From GCA-2683825 sp965662355 (GTDB lineage Bacteria > Planctomycetota > UBA1135 > GCA-002686595), in NCBI GenBank assembly GCA_965662355.1, contig CBFIHP010000015.1, forward strand, positions 1 to 64,000: 64,000 nt of DNA. Direction: 5' to 3'. The position numbers were made by a program, and so were the translations under genes. The notes below the pieces were generated by a model that had not been told where the DNA came from, made no database searches, and worked only from the letters and a program-made list of their open reading frames with translations. Shown one piece after another: positions 24,912-34,302 of this stretch. Numbering within the stretch: position 1 is the first letter of the stretch; every line of letters begins with the position of its first letter.

Positions 24912-26716
24912 GCGGCATCCTCCTCGCTCGGCAACACACTTGCCGAGTGCCCATTGCGAACATACTCTTCGAACTCCGCACGAAACTTGCCGATATAGGA
25001 TTGCACAGGCCAGGCCGCCGCGTCCGCAAAGACACAGATGGTCTTACCCTCCATGTCGCCCGCAATGGCCAGGAGATCGTCCAGATCCCCGGTGGTTCCC
25101 TGTCCCTCTGCGATGCGGCGTACAATGCGATGGACCCAGCCGGTTCCCTCACGGCACGGGGAACATTGTCCGCAAGACTCGTCGGCGAAGAAGCGTGCCG
25201 CTGACTCGAGTGCCTCGACCATACAGGTGGTCTCGTCCATGACGATGACCCCTCCCGATCCCGCCATGCTGCCTACGTCGCGCAAGGAGTCGAAGTCCAT
25301 GGCTACGTCGATCTCGTCGGCCGTCAGGATCTTCGCGGAGATACCTCCGGGGATTACGGCCTTGAGTCGCTTGCCATTGTGGACTCCTCCCGCGGCGTCG
25401 ATCAACTCCCTGAGGGTCACACTGACCGGCGCTTCGTAGACGCCGGGCCGTACGACATGTCCGCTTACGCAGAAGAGTCGCGTGCCCCCCTGAGTCTCCG
25501 TTCCTATGGAGGCGAAGCTTTCGGCTCCATGGCGAAGAATGAACGGGACACAGGCCATTGTCTCCACGTTGTTGACGATCGTGGGACACTCGAAGAGGCC
25601 CGAGATTGCTGGAAAGGGTGGCTTGAGCCGTGGAAACCCCTTCCCTCCCTCGAGTGAAGTGAGCAAAGCGGTCTCTTCTCCACAGATGTAGGCGCCGGCC
25701 CCGCGATGAATCACGACGTCCAGGTCGAACCCGGTTCCCTGGATGTCCTTGCCCAGCCAGCCCTGGGCCTGGGCCTCGTCGATGGCGCGCTGCAAACGCT
25801 GGGCGGGACGGAAGTACTCGCCGCGGATATACACGTAGGCCTTATGGCTTCCGATGGCATGGGCCGTTATTAGCATGCCTTCCAGCAGCGCATGGGGATC
25901 CCGTTCCAGGATGTAACGATCCTTGAAGGTGCCGGGCTCGCCCTCGTCTGCGTTGACGACCAGGTACTTTGGCTTTGTGGTCTCCCTAGGGATGAAAGAC
26001 CATTTCTTACCCGCCGGAAAGCCGGCGCCGCCCAGGCCGCGCAAATTGGCAGCAGATACCTCTTCGATCACCTCTGCCGGAGTCATCGAGGTAAGGGCCT
26101 TGCGGGCCGCAGCATATCCGCCTTCGGCGACATAGGCCTCCAGCCATGTTCCGGCCGGATCCTTGAAGCGGGTGGAGAGCACTGGGCCATCCGTGGAGAG
26201 GTAGGGCATGGGCTCCGGTGTGGCTTCGGGACAACCAGGCTCAGTGAGAGCGTCCTGAATGAGCGCATCGATGACCTCCCCGTTCTCTGGAGGAAAGGGG
26301 CCGACGAAGCGCTCGTCGAGCTGCGCCATGGGCGACATCTCACAGGCGCATAGACACTCGACCTCGGTCAAGGTCACCTTCCCGTCAGCAGTGGTCTCAC
26401 CGGGACCTATCTTCAGGCTCGATTGGATGCGCTCCATCAAAGCGCCTGCCCCACGCAACCGGCAAGGGAGACTCGTGCACACCCGCAGCTCGCGTCGTCC
26501 CACGGGTTGGGTGTGGTACATGTTGTAGAACGAAACGACCTCGCGCACACGGGAGATCGACACTCCGAGAATGCCGCCGACCCAGGCTTCGGCTTCGGAC
26601 GAGACATAGCCGAAATGTTCCTGAACGAGCCACAGGACCGGCAACATCGCTGCCTTCGGTCGTTCGTAGCGGCGCAGAATCACTTCCGCCTCGACTTTCA
26701 GGTCGGAGAGTCTCAT
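24899..26716 (-). CDS. nuoEF: NADH-quinone oxidoreductase NuoE-NuoF fusion
   Basis: 605 residues in one uninterrupted frame. Residues 1-150 are NuoE: helical start, then 2Fe-2S (N1a) cysteines in VCTSLPC (80, 85) and ECLCACE (121, 125). Residues from about 170 are NuoF: the NADH/FMN site LRGLGGAGFPAGKKW, NADEGEPGTFKDR, RGAGAYICGEETALL, and the N3 4Fe-4S cysteines in ESCGQCSPCREGT plus a later Cys in GKTICVFADAAAWP. The linker (about 150-180) is Pro-rich. Both halves have every cofactor residue, so this is a working fusion of the NADH-oxidising module. It overlaps nuoD (ATGA) and nuoG. Confidence 0.96.
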   Translation of the reverse strand: MRLSDLKVEAEVILRRYERPKAAMLPVLWLVQEHFGYVSSEAEAWVGGILGVSISRVREVVSFYNMYHTQPVGRRELRVCTSLPCRLRGAGALMERIQSSLKIGPGETTADGKVTLTEVECLCACEMSPMAQLDERFVGPFPPENGEVIDALIQDALTEPGCPEATPEPMPYLSTDGPVLSTRFKDPAGTWLEAYVAEGGYAAARKALTSMTPAEVIEEVSAANLRGLGGAGFPAGKKWSFIPRETTKPKYLVVNADEGEPGTFKDRYILERDPHALLEGMLITAHAIGSHKAYVYIRGEYFRPAQRLQRAIDEAQAQGWLGKDIQGTGFDLDVVIHRGAGAYICGEETALLTSLEGGKGFPRLKPPFPAISGLFECPTIVNNVETMACVPFILRHGAESFASIGTETQGGTRLFCVSGHVVRPGVYEAPVSVTLRELIDAAGGVHNGKRLKAVIPGGISAKILTADEIDVAMDFDSLRDVGSMAGSGGVIVMDETTCMVEALESAARFFADESCGQCSPCREGTGWVHRIVRRIAEGQGTTGDLDDLLAIAGDMEGKTICVFADAAAWPVQSYIGKFRAEFEEYVRNGHSASVLPSEEDAACSS

Positions 26717-28092
26717 CGGTCGAGCTCCCCCCCAATCATGTTGACCGATCCGAAGCTAGGGGTCAGGTCAGCAATGGAATCCCCGATCACGATTTTGGAG
26801 AGGGCTGACATGATGGAAAAGCAAGGGGCACGAACTCGAACGCGGTAGGCATGGCCCCCACCGTCACTCACCACGTAGAACCCCAGCTCGCCATTGGCCC
26901 CCTCCACGGGGAAGTAGACCTCGCCCTCGGGGGCTCGCACGCCATGTCCATTCATCACGAGTTTGAACTGCCGCATGAGCCCTTCGATGTTTCCGTAGGC
27001 GTCTTCCTTTGGGGGCAGATTGACGCGCTTATCGCCCGCCGCGATGGATGGATACTGCGCACGCCCCGAACCCTCCAGGGTCGGGCCGGCCACAGCACAG
27101 CCACCGGAGAAAGCTCCGATGTTGCCCATCTTGGCCAGGTCGACCATTTCAGCGGCCGGTATGGGGCGGCCCGTTTCAAGGTTCATCAAGACGGAACCGG
27201 GCGGAATGTCGCGTAGTGCCGCCTCAACGATGCGCATGGATTGCTCCATCTCTTCCATGCGTACCAAGTAGCGGTCGAAGTTGTCGCCTCGGGTCCCCAC
27301 CGGTACATCGAAATCAAGTCGGTCATAGACCGCGTACGGACTATCTTTGCGCACGTCGTAGGCCGCTCCACTCCCGCGCAGAAAAGGGCCCGTGATCCCG
27401 TAAGCGATCGCGTCTTTCGCGGTGATCGTACCCGTGTCTGTCATCCGGTCCACGAAGATACGGTTGCGAGTCAAGAGCCCATCCGATTCCGCGAGGACCT
27501 TGCGTGTCTCCTTGAAAGCCTTCTGGCAAGCCTCGGCGAAGCCCTCGGGGAGGTCGGCCTTCACACCACCCACACGACAGTAGGAAACGGTCAAGCGCGC
27601 GCCGGTGACCATCTCCACAAGCTCCCAGAGATATTCGCGGGCCTTGATCATGTAGAGGAAGACCGTAAAGGCCCCCAGTTCCATGGCGGTCGCACCTACG
27701 CAGGTCAAGTGATCCGAAACCCTTGAGATTTCCGCAAGGATCACGCGCACGTAGTGGCAGCGCTCTGGAACCGAAATCCCCAGCAGCTTCTCCACCGTCA
27801 TGCAGTAACCCATGTTGTTGATCAGTGGAGAGACGTAGTTGAGCCGATCCGTGTAGGGCATGACCCCGTTGTAGTCGACGACCTCCGACATCTTCTCGAA
27901 GCCGCGGTGGAGGTAGCCGATCTCCACATCGGCATCTTCGATCAACTCGCCGTCGAGCTTGGCGATGATCCGGACGATCCCGTGCATCGCGGGGTGTGCT
28001 GGACCGATGTTCAGCAGCATGTCTCGCGTTTCAAGATCCGCGGGAACATTTGCTTGGACCGGTGTCCCTTCCTGTGCAGGCTTCGTCTCCAT
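26713..28092 (-). CDS. nuoD: NADH-quinone oxidoreductase subunit D
   Basis: 459 residues from the ATG at 28092. Typical 49-kDa subunit motifs are present: NIGPAHPAMHGIVRII near the quinone site, DVEIGYLHRGFEKM, YTDRLNYVSPLINNMGYC, and the C-terminal DLTPSFGSVNMIGGELDR. About 40 N-terminal residues before the first motif are hydrophilic and variable. An apparent upstream extension to 28239 is shadow of nuoC. It starts 8 bases after the nuoC stop and overlaps nuoEF by 4 bases. NuoC and NuoD are separate here, unlike in E. coli. Confidence 0.96.
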   Translation of the reverse strand: METKPAQEGTPVQANVPADLETRDMLLNIGPAHPAMHGIVRIIAKLDGELIEDADVEIGYLHRGFEKMSEVVDYNGVMPYTDRLNYVSPLINNMGYCMTVEKLLGISVPERCHYVRVILAEISRVSDHLTCVGATAMELGAFTVFLYMIKAREYLWELVEMVTGARLTVSYCRVGGVKADLPEGFAEACQKAFKETRKVLAESDGLLTRNRIFVDRMTDTGTITAKDAIAYGITGPFLRGSGAAYDVRKDSPYAVYDRLDFDVPVGTRGDNFDRYLVRMEEMEQSMRIVEAALRDIPPGSVLMNLETGRPIPAAEMVDLAKMGNIGAFSGGCAVAGPTLEGSGRAQYPSIAAGDKRVNLPPKEDAYGNIEGLMRQFKLVMNGHGVRAPEGEVYFPVEGANGELGFYVVSDGGGHAYRVRVRAPCFSIMSALSKIVIGDSIADLTPSFGSVNMIGGELDR

Positions 28093-28100
28093 TTGTGCGC

Positions 28101-28700
28101 CTAGTTGAGGGGGCCGATGAGGGGTTGACGCTTCTTGATGGGGTAGTCCTTGCGCAGTGGGTGCCCCTCGAACTCCGTATACGTGAGAATGCGCCTTAGA
28201 TCCGGATGCCCGGAGAAGTGGATCCCGAACATGTCCCAAACCTCACGCTCGAGCCAGTTGGCACCTGGCCAGAGCTCGACCAGCGAATCAAGACTTGGCT
28301 CGGTGTCGTCCACAGGAACGACGAGCCGCAGCCGGTGCTTCAGAACCATCGAGTAGAAGTGATAGACCACGGCGAAGCGCGTCGATCCCGAGGAGCCCGG
28401 TGAAAAAGGCGGACCAGGCCAGGGATCCACTTCCGGGACTCGAGGAGCTGGACGAACGGCCACGCCGGAGGAAGCGAAGAATGCGGGTGTTTCTCCCTTG
28501 CCGAAGGCGGAGTAGTCCACCGCAGTCACATCGACGAGGAAGTTCATCTGGAACTCGGAATCCTCTTTGAGAAAGCGTGCGACCTCGACCAGGGCTTCTG
28601 GACGAAGAATCGCCGTAGCATCTCCACGGAAGGTGTGGGAAGTCGATACGCCCCGCGGAAAGTGCTCGCGGAGCATGGCGATGGATGTCGAGGGCTTCAT
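28101..28700 (-). CDS. nuoC: NADH-quinone oxidoreductase subunit C with a Pro-rich insertion
   Basis: 199 residues from the ATG at 28700, which overlaps the nuoB stop (ATGA). The 30-kDa subunit core is clear: FLVDVTAVDYS, FAVVYHFYSM, LEREVWDMFGIHFSGHPDLRRIL and GHPLRKDYP. Between VDYSAFG and FAVVYHF lie about 35 extra residues rich in Pro, Gly and Ser (including VDPWPGPPFSPGSSGS), where most NuoC proteins have only a few. The insert falls in the loop between two strands and should be tolerated. NuoC is part of the Q module with B, D and I. Confidence 0.95.
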   Translation of the reverse strand: MKPSTSIAMLREHFPRGVSTSHTFRGDATAILRPEALVEVARFLKEDSEFQMNFLVDVTAVDYSAFGKGETPAFFASSGVAVRPAPRVPEVDPWPGPPFSPGSSGSTRFAVVYHFYSMVLKHRLRLVVPVDDTEPSLDSLVELWPGANWLEREVWDMFGIHFSGHPDLRRILTYTEFEGHPLRKDYPIKKRQPLIGPLN

Positions 28701-29200
28701 ACTTCGAGATTGTCCGGACGGGGTTCGGGTGCGGCCCTTTTCCCGGTGTTGTGTTGGTCTTGGATCTTGTCCTGAAGTTTCATCAACCCATCGAGAACCA
28801 TCTCCGGACGGGGCGGACATCCAGGTATGTAGACGTCCACCGGCATGATCGTGTCGATGCCCATCACGGTCGCATAGTTGTCATAGAAACCGCCCGTGCA
28901 CGTACAGACCCCAAAGGCAACAACCCACTTGGGCTCGGCCATTTGGTCGTAGATCCGCCTCAGAACCGGGGCCATCTTGTGGCTGATCGTACCCACCACG
29001 AAGAGCACGTCCGCTTGGCGTGGCGAGAACCGAGGAAAGCCCGCACCGAAACGGTCCACGTCGTAGTGGGAGCAGGCCGTAGCCATGTACTCCATACCGC
29101 AACAGGCCGTCACAAAGGGATACTGAAAGATCGAGTACTTTCTGGCCCACCCGAGGGCCTCGTTCATCCTGCTGGTCAAGAACGTCGTGTCGATTAGCAT
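28697..29200 (-). CDS. nuoB: NADH-quinone oxidoreductase subunit B
   Basis: 167 residues. It carries the tandem-cysteine N2 cluster motif TACCGMEYMA, then FGVCTCTGGFYDNY and VDVYIPGCPPRPEMVLDGL, which hold the remaining two ligands. N2 is the last iron-sulfur cluster before quinone. FSPRQADVLFVVGTISHKMAP is the usual quinone-pocket helix region. It lies 12 bases after nuoA and overlaps nuoC by 4 bases. Confidence 0.97.
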   Translation of the reverse strand: MLIDTTFLTSRMNEALGWARKYSIFQYPFVTACCGMEYMATACSHYDVDRFGAGFPRFSPRQADVLFVVGTISHKMAPVLRRIYDQMAEPKWVVAFGVCTCTGGFYDNYATVMGIDTIMPVDVYIPGCPPRPEMVLDGLMKLQDKIQDQHNTGKRAAPEPRPDNLEV

Positions 29201-29212
29201 CTGATCACTTCC

Positions 29213-29569
29213 TTATCGATTCCAATCCAGGGCGCCGCTCTTCCACGCGTAGATATAGCCCACCATGAGGATGACGAGAAAGACCCCCATCTCGGTCAGG
29301 CCAAGGAACCCCAAATCGCGATAAACAACGGCCCAGGGGTAGAGGAATACAAGCTCGACGTCAAACAGGATGAAGAGGATCGCCGTCAGGTAGAAGCGGA
29401 TCGCCAACTTGCCCAGCGGAATGGAGAACGGATCCTTTCCGCACTCAAACGGTGCCAACTTCTCAGGTGTTGGGTTCTTCTTCCCCAGCGTAGAGCCCAG
29501 AAGCACCATCGCCCCAGCAACGCCAGCGGCGAGGACGAAGAGAACGGCAATTCCGATGTACTCGTTCAC
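29213..29569 (-). CDS. nuoA: NADH-quinone oxidoreductase subunit A
   Basis: 118 residues from a GTG at 29569, with GAGG about 10 bases upstream. Three membrane helices are present. The conserved loop KLAPFECGKDPF contains the invariant Cys that faces the quinone channel, and FDVELVFLYPWAVVY carries the acidic helix. This start gives the standard NuoA length; the longer frame to 29656 runs into the nuoN end and has no matching leader. A 40-base gap from nuoN is the largest gap between genes in the operon. Confidence 0.95.
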   Translation of the reverse strand: MNEYIGIAVLFVLAAGVAGAMVLLGSTLGKKNPTPEKLAPFECGKDPFSIPLGKLAIRFYLTAILFILFDVELVFLYPWAVVYRDLGFLGLTEMGVFLVILMVGYIYAWKSGALDWNR

Positions 29570-29609
29570 GGGGCGATTACCTCGAGAGGAGTGTACGTCT
29601 TTTTTGTCC

Positions 29610-31034
29610 TCATGGTGCAACCGTCCAGGGCGCGAGACTGCCAGGGAAGATTCCACCGATCAGGGTGACCAACGCGGCCAATCCCAGTGCCGCAGTCAAT
29701 GCCCATGGGAAGCGCGACGGAATTGGAGCCTCGGGGTCTTTCATGTACATGAGGACGGCCACTCGCATGTAAATGAACGCAGTGACCACGCTACAGACCA
29801 CAGCCAAGACGGCCAAACCGGTATGCCCTGCCCGCACGGCACTTACGATCACCACAAACTTGGCGGCAAACCCTGCCGTGGGAGGAATGCCTGTCAATGA
29901 GAGCAGGAAGAGCAACATGAGGGCGGCAATCGCGGGCCGCTGCATGGCCAGCCCTTGATAACCGTCCAGCTCATCGCCCCGCTTGCCCAGGGCAATCACG
30001 ACTCCGAACGTGCCGAGCGTCATGAAGACGTAGAAAAAGACATAGGTCATGGTCGCTGAGACCCCATCCGCGGTACCGGCGCTGAGGCCCAAGAGCGCAT
30101 AGCCAGCATGTGCGATCGAGGAATAGGCCAAGAGACGCTTCATGTTCGTCTGCGTCAGAACCAGGAGGCTCCCCACGATGATGGAGAGGGCAGCAAGGCC
30201 CATGAGAACAAGGCTCAGGACCTCACTTTCTTCACTGAACGCAGAGATGCAGATCCGTCCGAGCACAGCAAGGCCCGCCGCCTTGGAACCCGCCGCCAGG
30301 AAAGCCGCTACCGGCGCGCTCGCACCCTCGTAGGCATCCGGCGCCCAGGTGTGGAATGGAGCGGCCGCGATCTTGAAGGCCAGCCCCGCAGCCACGAGGA
30401 CAATGGCAATCAGGAGCAGCGAATTTCCACCCGGCCAGGCCTCGGCGATGGCCACGAAGTCCGTGGCGCCCGTCAAGCCATACACCAGACTTATTCCGTA
30501 CAGAAGCAAGGCCGAGGCAAAGGAACCGATCAGGAAGTACTTGATCGCCGCTTCGTTCGACTTCACGCGCTCCACCCGGATCCCAACCAGGATGTAGGAG
30601 CACAAGGTCATGAGCTCCACGGCCAGATAGAGCGTGAGTAGATCGAAGGCGGAAGCCGCTAGCATCATGCCTGTCGAAGCCAACAGAAGCAGGACGAAGT
30701 ACTCGGCGCGTGGAAGCTGTTCGTCTTCGATACTGCGTACCGATAACAGCCCGACAAGAATCAGAGTGGCAGCGATGAGTAGTTTGAAAAACTGCGAGTA
30801 GCCGTCCACGCGGTACATTCCCGCGAACCCGGTCGTGGCACCCTGGGACAGCAACCAAACCGAGGCTGCGCCGGCAGCACTCGCGGCCAGGATCGTCGCC
30901 ACGAGTGCCAGCGGGAATGCCGAGCTCTGAATGCGACGCGCTGCAAGCAGCAGCACCAGGCTCATACCGACCAGGATCAACTCGGGCACGAGCAGCAAGA
31001 GATCCGCTGCGCTTACCGAATTCTCAAGGTTCAC
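29610..31034 (-). CDS. nuoN: NADH-quinone oxidoreductase subunit N
   Basis: 474 residues, about 14 membrane helices. Proton-channel residues of the antiporter-like fold are visible: Glu in LYLAVELMTLCSYILVG, Lys in AAGSKAAGLAVLGRI and the HTWAPDAYEGASAPVAAFL block that is diagnostic of NuoN. It overlaps nuoM by ATGA. It precedes nuoA, so here the membrane-arm genes come before the peripheral-arm genes, the reverse of the E. coli order. Confidence 0.95.
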   Translation of the reverse strand: MNLENSVSAADLLLLVPELILVGMSLVLLLAARRIQSSAFPLALVATILAASAAGAASVWLLSQGATTGFAGMYRVDGYSQFFKLLIAATLILVGLLSVRSIEDEQLPRAEYFVLLLLASTGMMLAASAFDLLTLYLAVELMTLCSYILVGIRVERVKSNEAAIKYFLIGSFASALLLYGISLVYGLTGATDFVAIAEAWPGGNSLLLIAIVLVAAGLAFKIAAAPFHTWAPDAYEGASAPVAAFLAAGSKAAGLAVLGRICISAFSEESEVLSLVLMGLAALSIIVGSLLVLTQTNMKRLLAYSSIAHAGYALLGLSAGTADGVSATMTYVFFYVFMTLGTFGVVIALGKRGDELDGYQGLAMQRPAIAALMLLFLLSLTGIPPTAGFAAKFVVIVSAVRAGHTGLAVLAVVCSVVTAFIYMRVAVLMYMKDPEAPIPSRFPWALTAALGLAALVTLIGGIFPGSLAPWTVAP

Positions 31035-32500
31035 TGCGAACCTCCGATCGCAAGCAGCTCAGCCACAGGAGCGTGCAGATAGGACAGCACGCATTCCGGA
31101 TATAGCCCCAGGCACACGGCCAATATGGCTAACGGAGCCAGCGTCAGGATCTCGCGTGCGTTCAGTTCGAGCTCGAGCCCACGAAGCCCCTCGCGAGTCT
31201 CCCCCATGACCACGCGATAGAAGAGCCAAACCATGTAGATCGTTCCCAGAACGACACCCCAGATGGCCATGGCCCCCAGCCAGCCGCTCGAACGGAAGGC
31301 CGCAGCGATGATGAGAAGCTCGCCCACAAAGGAATTCAGTCCTGGAAACCCCGTGGCTGCCAAACAAAAAAGCGCAAGCAGGGTGGAGTAGATCGGCGCC
31401 ACCTTTGCAACGCCCCCGTAGTCCAAAATCTTGCGAGTGTGGGTCCGCTCGTAGATCATCCCCACGCATAAAAACAGGGCCGCTGAGATGATCCCATGGT
31501 TGATCATCTGGAGGATCGCGCCTTCGACGCCACTTCGATTGAGGGTGAAGATACCCAGTGTGACGAAACCCATGTGGCTGATGCTCGAATAAGCGATCAG
31601 CCGTTTGATATCCGTCTGGAGCAGGGTCACATATGCGCCGTAGACGATGGCCACGACGGAGATGACGAGCATGGGGTTGACGAAGAGCTGCACGGCGTCG
31701 GGAAGAATGGGCAACGACACGCGCAAGAAACCGTAGGCCCCCATCTTCAAGAGGATCCCAGCCAGGATCACACTGCCTGCAGTCGGGGCTTCGGTGTGAG
31801 CGTCCGGTAGCCACGTATGCACCGGGAACATGGGCACCTTGACGGCGAAGGCGGCCAGAAAGGCCGCAAATAGCCAGGCCTGCTGTTCCGAAGAGAGGCT
31901 CTCTCGGGCTTGGGCGAGGGCCCTGAAGTCCAGCGTGTCGAAGCTCTTGTACAGGAAGACCATGCCCACGAGCATCAAGACGCTTCCCGACAAGGTGAAG
32001 AGCAGAAACTTGACCGCGGCATAGACGCGCCCTGGACCTCCCCAAACACCGATGAGGAGGAAAAGGGGAACGATCATGAGTTCCCAAAAGATGTAGAAGA
32101 GAAACAGGTTTGAAGCAGCGAAGAGCCCGATCATGGCCGTCTCTGCGACCAGTAGCGCCGCGTAGAACCCTTGAACTCGCGTCTTCACCGCGGCCCAGGA
32201 CGCGCCGATGCAAAGGACGCTCAAGAGCGCGGCGAGGAGAATGAACGGCAGGCTGATTCCGTCCACACCCAGGCTGTAGGCGATACCCCACGCTGGAATC
32301 CAGTCGGCGGATTCGACGAATTGCAACGCGCCCGATGACTTGTCGAAGTGCTGACAGAGCGGGATCGACAGAGCGAGCGTTGCTAGCGTCGTGGTCAGCG
32401 CGATCCACCGCACGAGGTTCCCGTTGCGAACGAGCAAGATGAGAACCGCTCCCAGCAGGGGGAGGAACGTCATCGTGCTGAGGATCGGGTAGGCCGTCAT
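31031..32500 (-). CDS. nuoM: NADH-quinone oxidoreductase subunit M
   Basis: 489 residues, about 14 membrane helices. Typical NuoM features are FYIFWELMIVPLFLLIG (channel Glu), VPMFPVHTWLPDAHTEAPTAGS, LAGILLKMGAYGFLRV (channel Lys) and ISHMGFVTLGIF. It overlaps the Mrp-like gene upstream by 4 bases and nuoN by 4 bases. It should be one of the proton-pumping channels of the membrane arm. Confidence 0.96.
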   Translation of the reverse strand: MTAYPILSTMTFLPLLGAVLILLVRNGNLVRWIALTTTLATLALSIPLCQHFDKSSGALQFVESADWIPAWGIAYSLGVDGISLPFILLAALLSVLCIGASWAAVKTRVQGFYAALLVAETAMIGLFAASNLFLFYIFWELMIVPLFLLIGVWGGPGRVYAAVKFLLFTLSGSVLMLVGMVFLYKSFDTLDFRALAQARESLSSEQQAWLFAAFLAAFAVKVPMFPVHTWLPDAHTEAPTAGSVILAGILLKMGAYGFLRVSLPILPDAVQLFVNPMLVISVVAIVYGAYVTLLQTDIKRLIAYSSISHMGFVTLGIFTLNRSGVEGAILQMINHGIISAALFLCVGMIYERTHTRKILDYGGVAKVAPIYSTLLALFCLAATGFPGLNSFVGELLIIAAAFRSSGWLGAMAIWGVVLGTIYMVWLFYRVVMGETREGLRGLELELNAREILTLAPLAILAVCLGLYPECVLSYLHAPVAELLAIGGSQ

Positions 32501-34290
32501 AGCGCAAGCATCACCAAGGCCACCAGGGCCAGTACTCCGGCAGCCATGTACAGGCTGTAGTGCTGTGCGTGTCCGCTGATTGCAGGCTTCAAGCTGACGC
32601 TCAGGTTGCGGGTCCAGCGCCCCAGACCCACCAGCGTGGGATCGACAACCTTGCCGTCGATCCGGCGCATCAGACTCGCCAGCCCCAAAACAGGAAGCCG
32701 AATCAAGAACGCATAGATCTGTCCGACGAAGCCCGTCTCAAAGCGCGACAAGGGTTTGATCAGCATCATCAAGCCTGCGCAGCCTCGACGATAGAACCAG
32801 TCGGTATCGATGCTGATCGAGGGCTCCGGGTCGAGGTGCTTCAACAACAGCAAGAACCCCAATGCTGTGAACCCCAGCATCCCGAGGGTGCTCGTTATGT
32901 GCTGTAAGGTGTAGGGCACATACACGATGGTGTTGTTGGGCAGGTGTCGGTACAGGTAGCTCGGTAGGACCCCGAGCAGGATGCACGCAGCCGCAGCGAG
33001 GCCCATGGCAGCAAGCATGTTCCAGGGCGCTTCCTGCCGTTTCGACGGGAGTCTTTTCGATGCGGGGAGCGGGTCCTTCTGCCTGCCGAAGAACATGTAG
33101 TACGGGAGTTTGAGTCCGGTGTGCAGGAAGGTTCCGGCAGAGGCCAACGTCAGCATGAGAAAGACCGCTCCCAGGTGCGCTTCACCCGCTGCGGAGACCA
33201 CCATGGACTTGCTCACGAACCCGCTGAAGAGCGGCACGGCCGAGATCGCGAACGCTCCGATCATGTACAGACCGAGAGTGATTGGCATGGTCTTGTAGAG
33301 ACCGCCCATCTCGTTCAGTTTTCGCAGCCCCGTCATTTGCAGGACCGCACCGGCGCCCATGAAGAGCAAGGCCTTGTAGAGAATGTGCGCAAAGGCGTGG
33401 GCCGTCACCCCGTTGATGGCCAGCGCGCTCCCGATGCCCACGCCGCAGACCATGTACCCGACCTGGCTGATGATGTGATAGGCCAACAAACGGCGCGCGT
33501 CGTTCTCGAGCACGGCGTAGACGACACCGTAGATCGCCATGGCGGCACCCAGCCAGATCAGGAGGTCGGTTCCTGCATAGGCGCGGATCAGGACGTAGAC
33601 AGCGGACTTGGTCGTGAAGGCGGTCATGAAGACCGCGCCCGTGGCCGTGGCCCGGGGATACGCGTCGGGCAGCCAGGCCCCCAGCGGCGGAACGGCCGCA
33701 TTGAGAAGGAAGGCGGTCAGAATCAGCGCCCAGGCCAGGCCTCCGGCATAGGGTGTCATGTCCCCGAAGGCCAGCGACCCAGTCTCGGACCAGTGGATGA
33801 GGATCCCGGCCAGGAAGATGAGTCCCCCAAACACATGAACCAGGAGATACCGGAACCCCGCCGCGATTGCGGAGCGTTCTCGCCCCAGCCAAACGAGGAG
33901 TGCTGACGAAATCGCCATGAGCTCCCAAAAGACATAGAGCGAGAGGAAGTCCCCAGCGAAGATCACGCCAAGCGCACCGCCCGCATACGTCAAAGCCGCT
34001 ATGTGTTGCGCATCGTCTTTGACGTGTAGCGCATAGACCATGCCCAGCAGGGTCATGAGCGAAAAGACATAGGAGAAGATCAGACTCAGGCTGTCCGCAT
34101 ACCCGAGCACGACCGCCTGACCCAAGATACTCACCTCACCATGGATCCCCGTTCCCATGAACACGCAAAGGACCAGTGCTGCCACCGGCAGCAGGAGCAT
34201 GGCCGCCTGCTTGACCCGGCCCTTGAGGAACGGCAAGACCCATGCGCCCAGGATGAGCAGGAGCCCCGGGTGGACCCAACCGATGCTCAT
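32497..34290 (-). CDS. Mrp/NuoL-type antiporter subunit (MnhD-like, 597 residues)
   Basis: 597 residues, very hydrophobic. The antiporter core has the channel residues: Glu in LYVFWELMAISSALLVWLG, Lys in MTAFTTKSAVYVLIRAY, Lys in HILYKALLFMGAG and Lys in FSGFVSKSMVV. The HAFAHILYKALLFMGAG block and the C-terminal DPEPSISIDTDWFYRRG resemble Na+/H+ antiporter subunit D (Mrp/Mnh) proteins rather than E. coli NuoL. It lies where nuoL is expected, next to nuoM. I see no clear NuoL lateral-helix C-terminus, but a membrane-topology prediction is needed to be sure. Confidence 0.85.
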   Translation of the reverse strand: MSIGWVHPGLLLILGAWVLPFLKGRVKQAAMLLLPVAALVLCVFMGTGIHGEVSILGQAVVLGYADSLSLIFSYVFSLMTLLGMVYALHVKDDAQHIAALTYAGGALGVIFAGDFLSLYVFWELMAISSALLVWLGRERSAIAAGFRYLLVHVFGGLIFLAGILIHWSETGSLAFGDMTPYAGGLAWALILTAFLLNAAVPPLGAWLPDAYPRATATGAVFMTAFTTKSAVYVLIRAYAGTDLLIWLGAAMAIYGVVYAVLENDARRLLAYHIISQVGYMVCGVGIGSALAINGVTAHAFAHILYKALLFMGAGAVLQMTGLRKLNEMGGLYKTMPITLGLYMIGAFAISAVPLFSGFVSKSMVVSAAGEAHLGAVFLMLTLASAGTFLHTGLKLPYYMFFGRQKDPLPASKRLPSKRQEAPWNMLAAMGLAAAACILLGVLPSYLYRHLPNNTIVYVPYTLQHITSTLGMLGFTALGFLLLLKHLDPEPSISIDTDWFYRRGCAGLMMLIKPLSRFETGFVGQIYAFLIRLPVLGLASLMRRIDGKVVDPTLVGLGRWTRNLSVSLKPAISGHAQHYSLYMAAGVLALVALVMLAL

Positions 34291-34302
34291 GCGTGCACCT
34301 GC

